Origin: JALOAP01 sp964632355 | GTDB lineage: Bacteria; Chloroflexota; Dehalococcoidia; Tepidiformales; Tepidiformaceae | Direction: 5' to 3' | DNA: 30,121 nt | NCBI GenBank assembly: GCA_964632355.1 | Contig: CAZWBW010000026.1 | Location: forward strand, 1-30,121 | Part shown: one piece after another, positions 29,285-30,121 of the stretch | Numbering within the stretch: the first letter of the stretch is position 1 | Layout of the letters: each line of letters begins with the position of its first letter | The notes under the pieces: generated by a model | Database searches by the model: none | What the model was told of the DNA's origin: nothing | The model's input: the letters and a program-made list of their open reading frames with translations, nothing else | Program-made: the position numbers and the translations under genes

Positions 29285-30121
29285 ATGGATGGACTGACCG
29301 CTGGCAACCTCGCCGTTGCCCAGGGCTACAGCGAGCCGCCGCCCGCGCCCACCCGCGCCTCCCAGGCGAACCTGCGCGCGCTGCCGGCGTTGCCACCCGC
29401 ACCCGATCGCGTCGAGCACCTCGGGCTCCCGGAGCGGTTCATCGAAGACCTGACCGTCAAGACGCTCTATCGCATCGCCACGCCGACGCCACTCGGCATC
29501 GCGGCTGCCATGCGCATTCACCCGGCCATCGTTCGCGAGACGCTCGAGGAGTTGAAGCGCCAGCGCCTCGTCGAGACCACGTCCGCTTCCGGCCGCCTCG
29601 AATCCGAGTGGCAGTACCGCCTGACCGACATGGGCATGCACGAAGCCGAGAACGCCTTCGCGCGGAGCCGCTACGTCGGCCCGGTTCCCGTGCCCATCCA
29701 GGACTACTTCCAGATGCTCGAGTACGACACCGAGATCGGTGCCCCGGACCCCGTCCGGCTGGCCCGCGCACTCCAGCAGCTCGTACTCGCCCGCGATGTG
29801 GTCGCGAAGGTCTGCCTCGCGCTAACCTCGGGGCGCCCCGCGATGCTCTGGGGCGCCCCCGGAAACGGTAAGACGACGATCCTCGAACTCACGAGCGAAG
29901 CCATCCAGGGCGTCACGCTCCTGCCGGTTGCCGTCTACGTCAGCGGGCACATCATCAAGCTCTACGACGACCTCGTGCACGTCGTGGTGGATGGGGACGA
30001 TTCGGCGGACACCGCCTACCAGGTAGACCGCCGCTGGCTCCGCATCCGCCGGCCGTTCGTCTTCGTTGGCGGCGAACTCCGCCACGAAGACCTCGACCTC
30101 GCGTACGACGCGGCGGTCGGG
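29285..30121 (+). CDS. P-loop ATPase with N-terminal winged-helix-like region (partial, 3' end cut)
   Basis: 279 codons from ATG 29285 to the right edge without a stop; AGGA lies about 9 nt before the ATG. The N-terminal Pro/Ala-rich linker (to about residue 45) leads to a helical segment FIEDLTVKTLYRIATPTPL and a winged-helix-like part with IVRETLEELKRQRLVE and YRLTDMGMHEAENAFARSRY. A P-loop GAPGNGKT (residues 190-197) follows SGRPAMLW. The order of wHTH-like part, YVGPVPVPIQDY linker and AAA-type P-loop resembles a family of predicted bacterial AAA ATPases that I know only as uncharacterised. The conserved acidic Walker B is past the part I can identify. Function unknown. Confidence 0.82.
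   Translation, partial: MDGLTAGNLAVAQGYSEPPPAPTRASQANLRALPALPPAPDRVEHLGLPERFIEDLTVKTLYRIATPTPLGIAAAMRIHPAIVRETLEELKRQRLVETTSASGRLESEWQYRLTDMGMHEAENAFARSRYVGPVPVPIQDYFQMLEYDTEIGAPDPVRLARALQQLVLARDVVAKVCLALTSGRPAMLWGAPGNGKTTILELTSEAIQGVTLLPVAVYVSGHIIKLYDDLVHVVVDGDDSADTAYQVDRRWLRIRRPFVFVGGELRHEDLDLAYDAAVG

Noticed and set aside
1..30121. CRISPR arrays, insertion sequences, prophage, toxin-antitoxin or canonical defence genes
   Set aside because: No regularly spaced repeats, transposase or integrase motifs, or defence-family signatures were seen on either strand.

Overview
The window is about 30 kb of high-GC, gene-dense bacterial DNA and looks like a metagenomic scaffold. It has three placeholder runs of exactly ten N, two in the aconitase gene and one in the ornithine carbamoyltransferase gene. 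Gene content points tentatively to Chloroflexota: a eukaryote-like NADP isocitrate dehydrogenase beside an AcnA-type aconitase, a nickel superoxide dismutase, a compact cdaA-cdaR-der-plsY-gpsA operon, and frequent TTG/GTG starts. No rRNA marker is present, so this placement is inference.

Layout. 1-2948 (minus): TCA-cycle genes acnA then icd (icd runs off the left edge), separated by a strong hairpin. 3396-3923 (plus): a zinc-ribbon protein with an RGG tail and a tRNA with a CAU anticodon. 4210-15277: an accessory catabolic island. On the minus strand it holds a Tat-type lipoprotein that is a family 5 peptide/oligopeptide-type binding protein, and a TetR regulator. On the plus strand it holds an eight-gene operon: tungsten/molybdenum aldehyde ferredoxin oxidoreductase (AOR), a two-cluster ferredoxin, two Dpp/Opp-type ATPases, two permeases, MobB, and a CaiB/BaiF family CoA-transferase. 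15468-17425: a stand-alone HIRAN protein, a selenoprotein W-like (Rdx) gene with an in-frame UGA in a CxxU motif, and sodN-sodX. 17371-20835: a Nudix hydrolase, a DUF1015 protein, a HIT protein, RNase PH, a strongly folding intergenic element and a 58-residue zinc ribbon. 20953-27061 (plus): argF, then the diadenylate cyclase/regulator pair, Der GTPase and two phospholipid-precursor genes, most with overlapping stop and start codons. 27095-29123 (plus): HEAT-repeat protein, Nudix hydrolase and GNAT acetyltransferase as one overlapping operon. 29285 to the right edge: the start of a P-loop ATPase.

Most notable. (1) The binding-protein gene and the AOR operon, which flank the TetR gene, carry nearly the same control module: TTGACGCA, N16, TATAGTCCC, then a 29-bp dyad operator exactly 10 bp after the -10 box, with 23 of 29 operator positions identical. 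This ties transporter, oxidoreductase, MobB and CoA-transferase into one predicted TetR regulon for taking up and oxidising an unidentified compound. (2) The SelW-like gene at 16088-16342 ends prematurely in any standard annotation because its redox motif reads Cys-Val-Pro-UGA; a hairpin with G-U in its loop follows at the distance expected of a bacterial SECIS. (3) Several genes (argF, the HEAT protein, the HIT protein) have good -10 boxes only 7-12 bp before the start codon, suggesting leaderless or nearly leaderless mRNAs.
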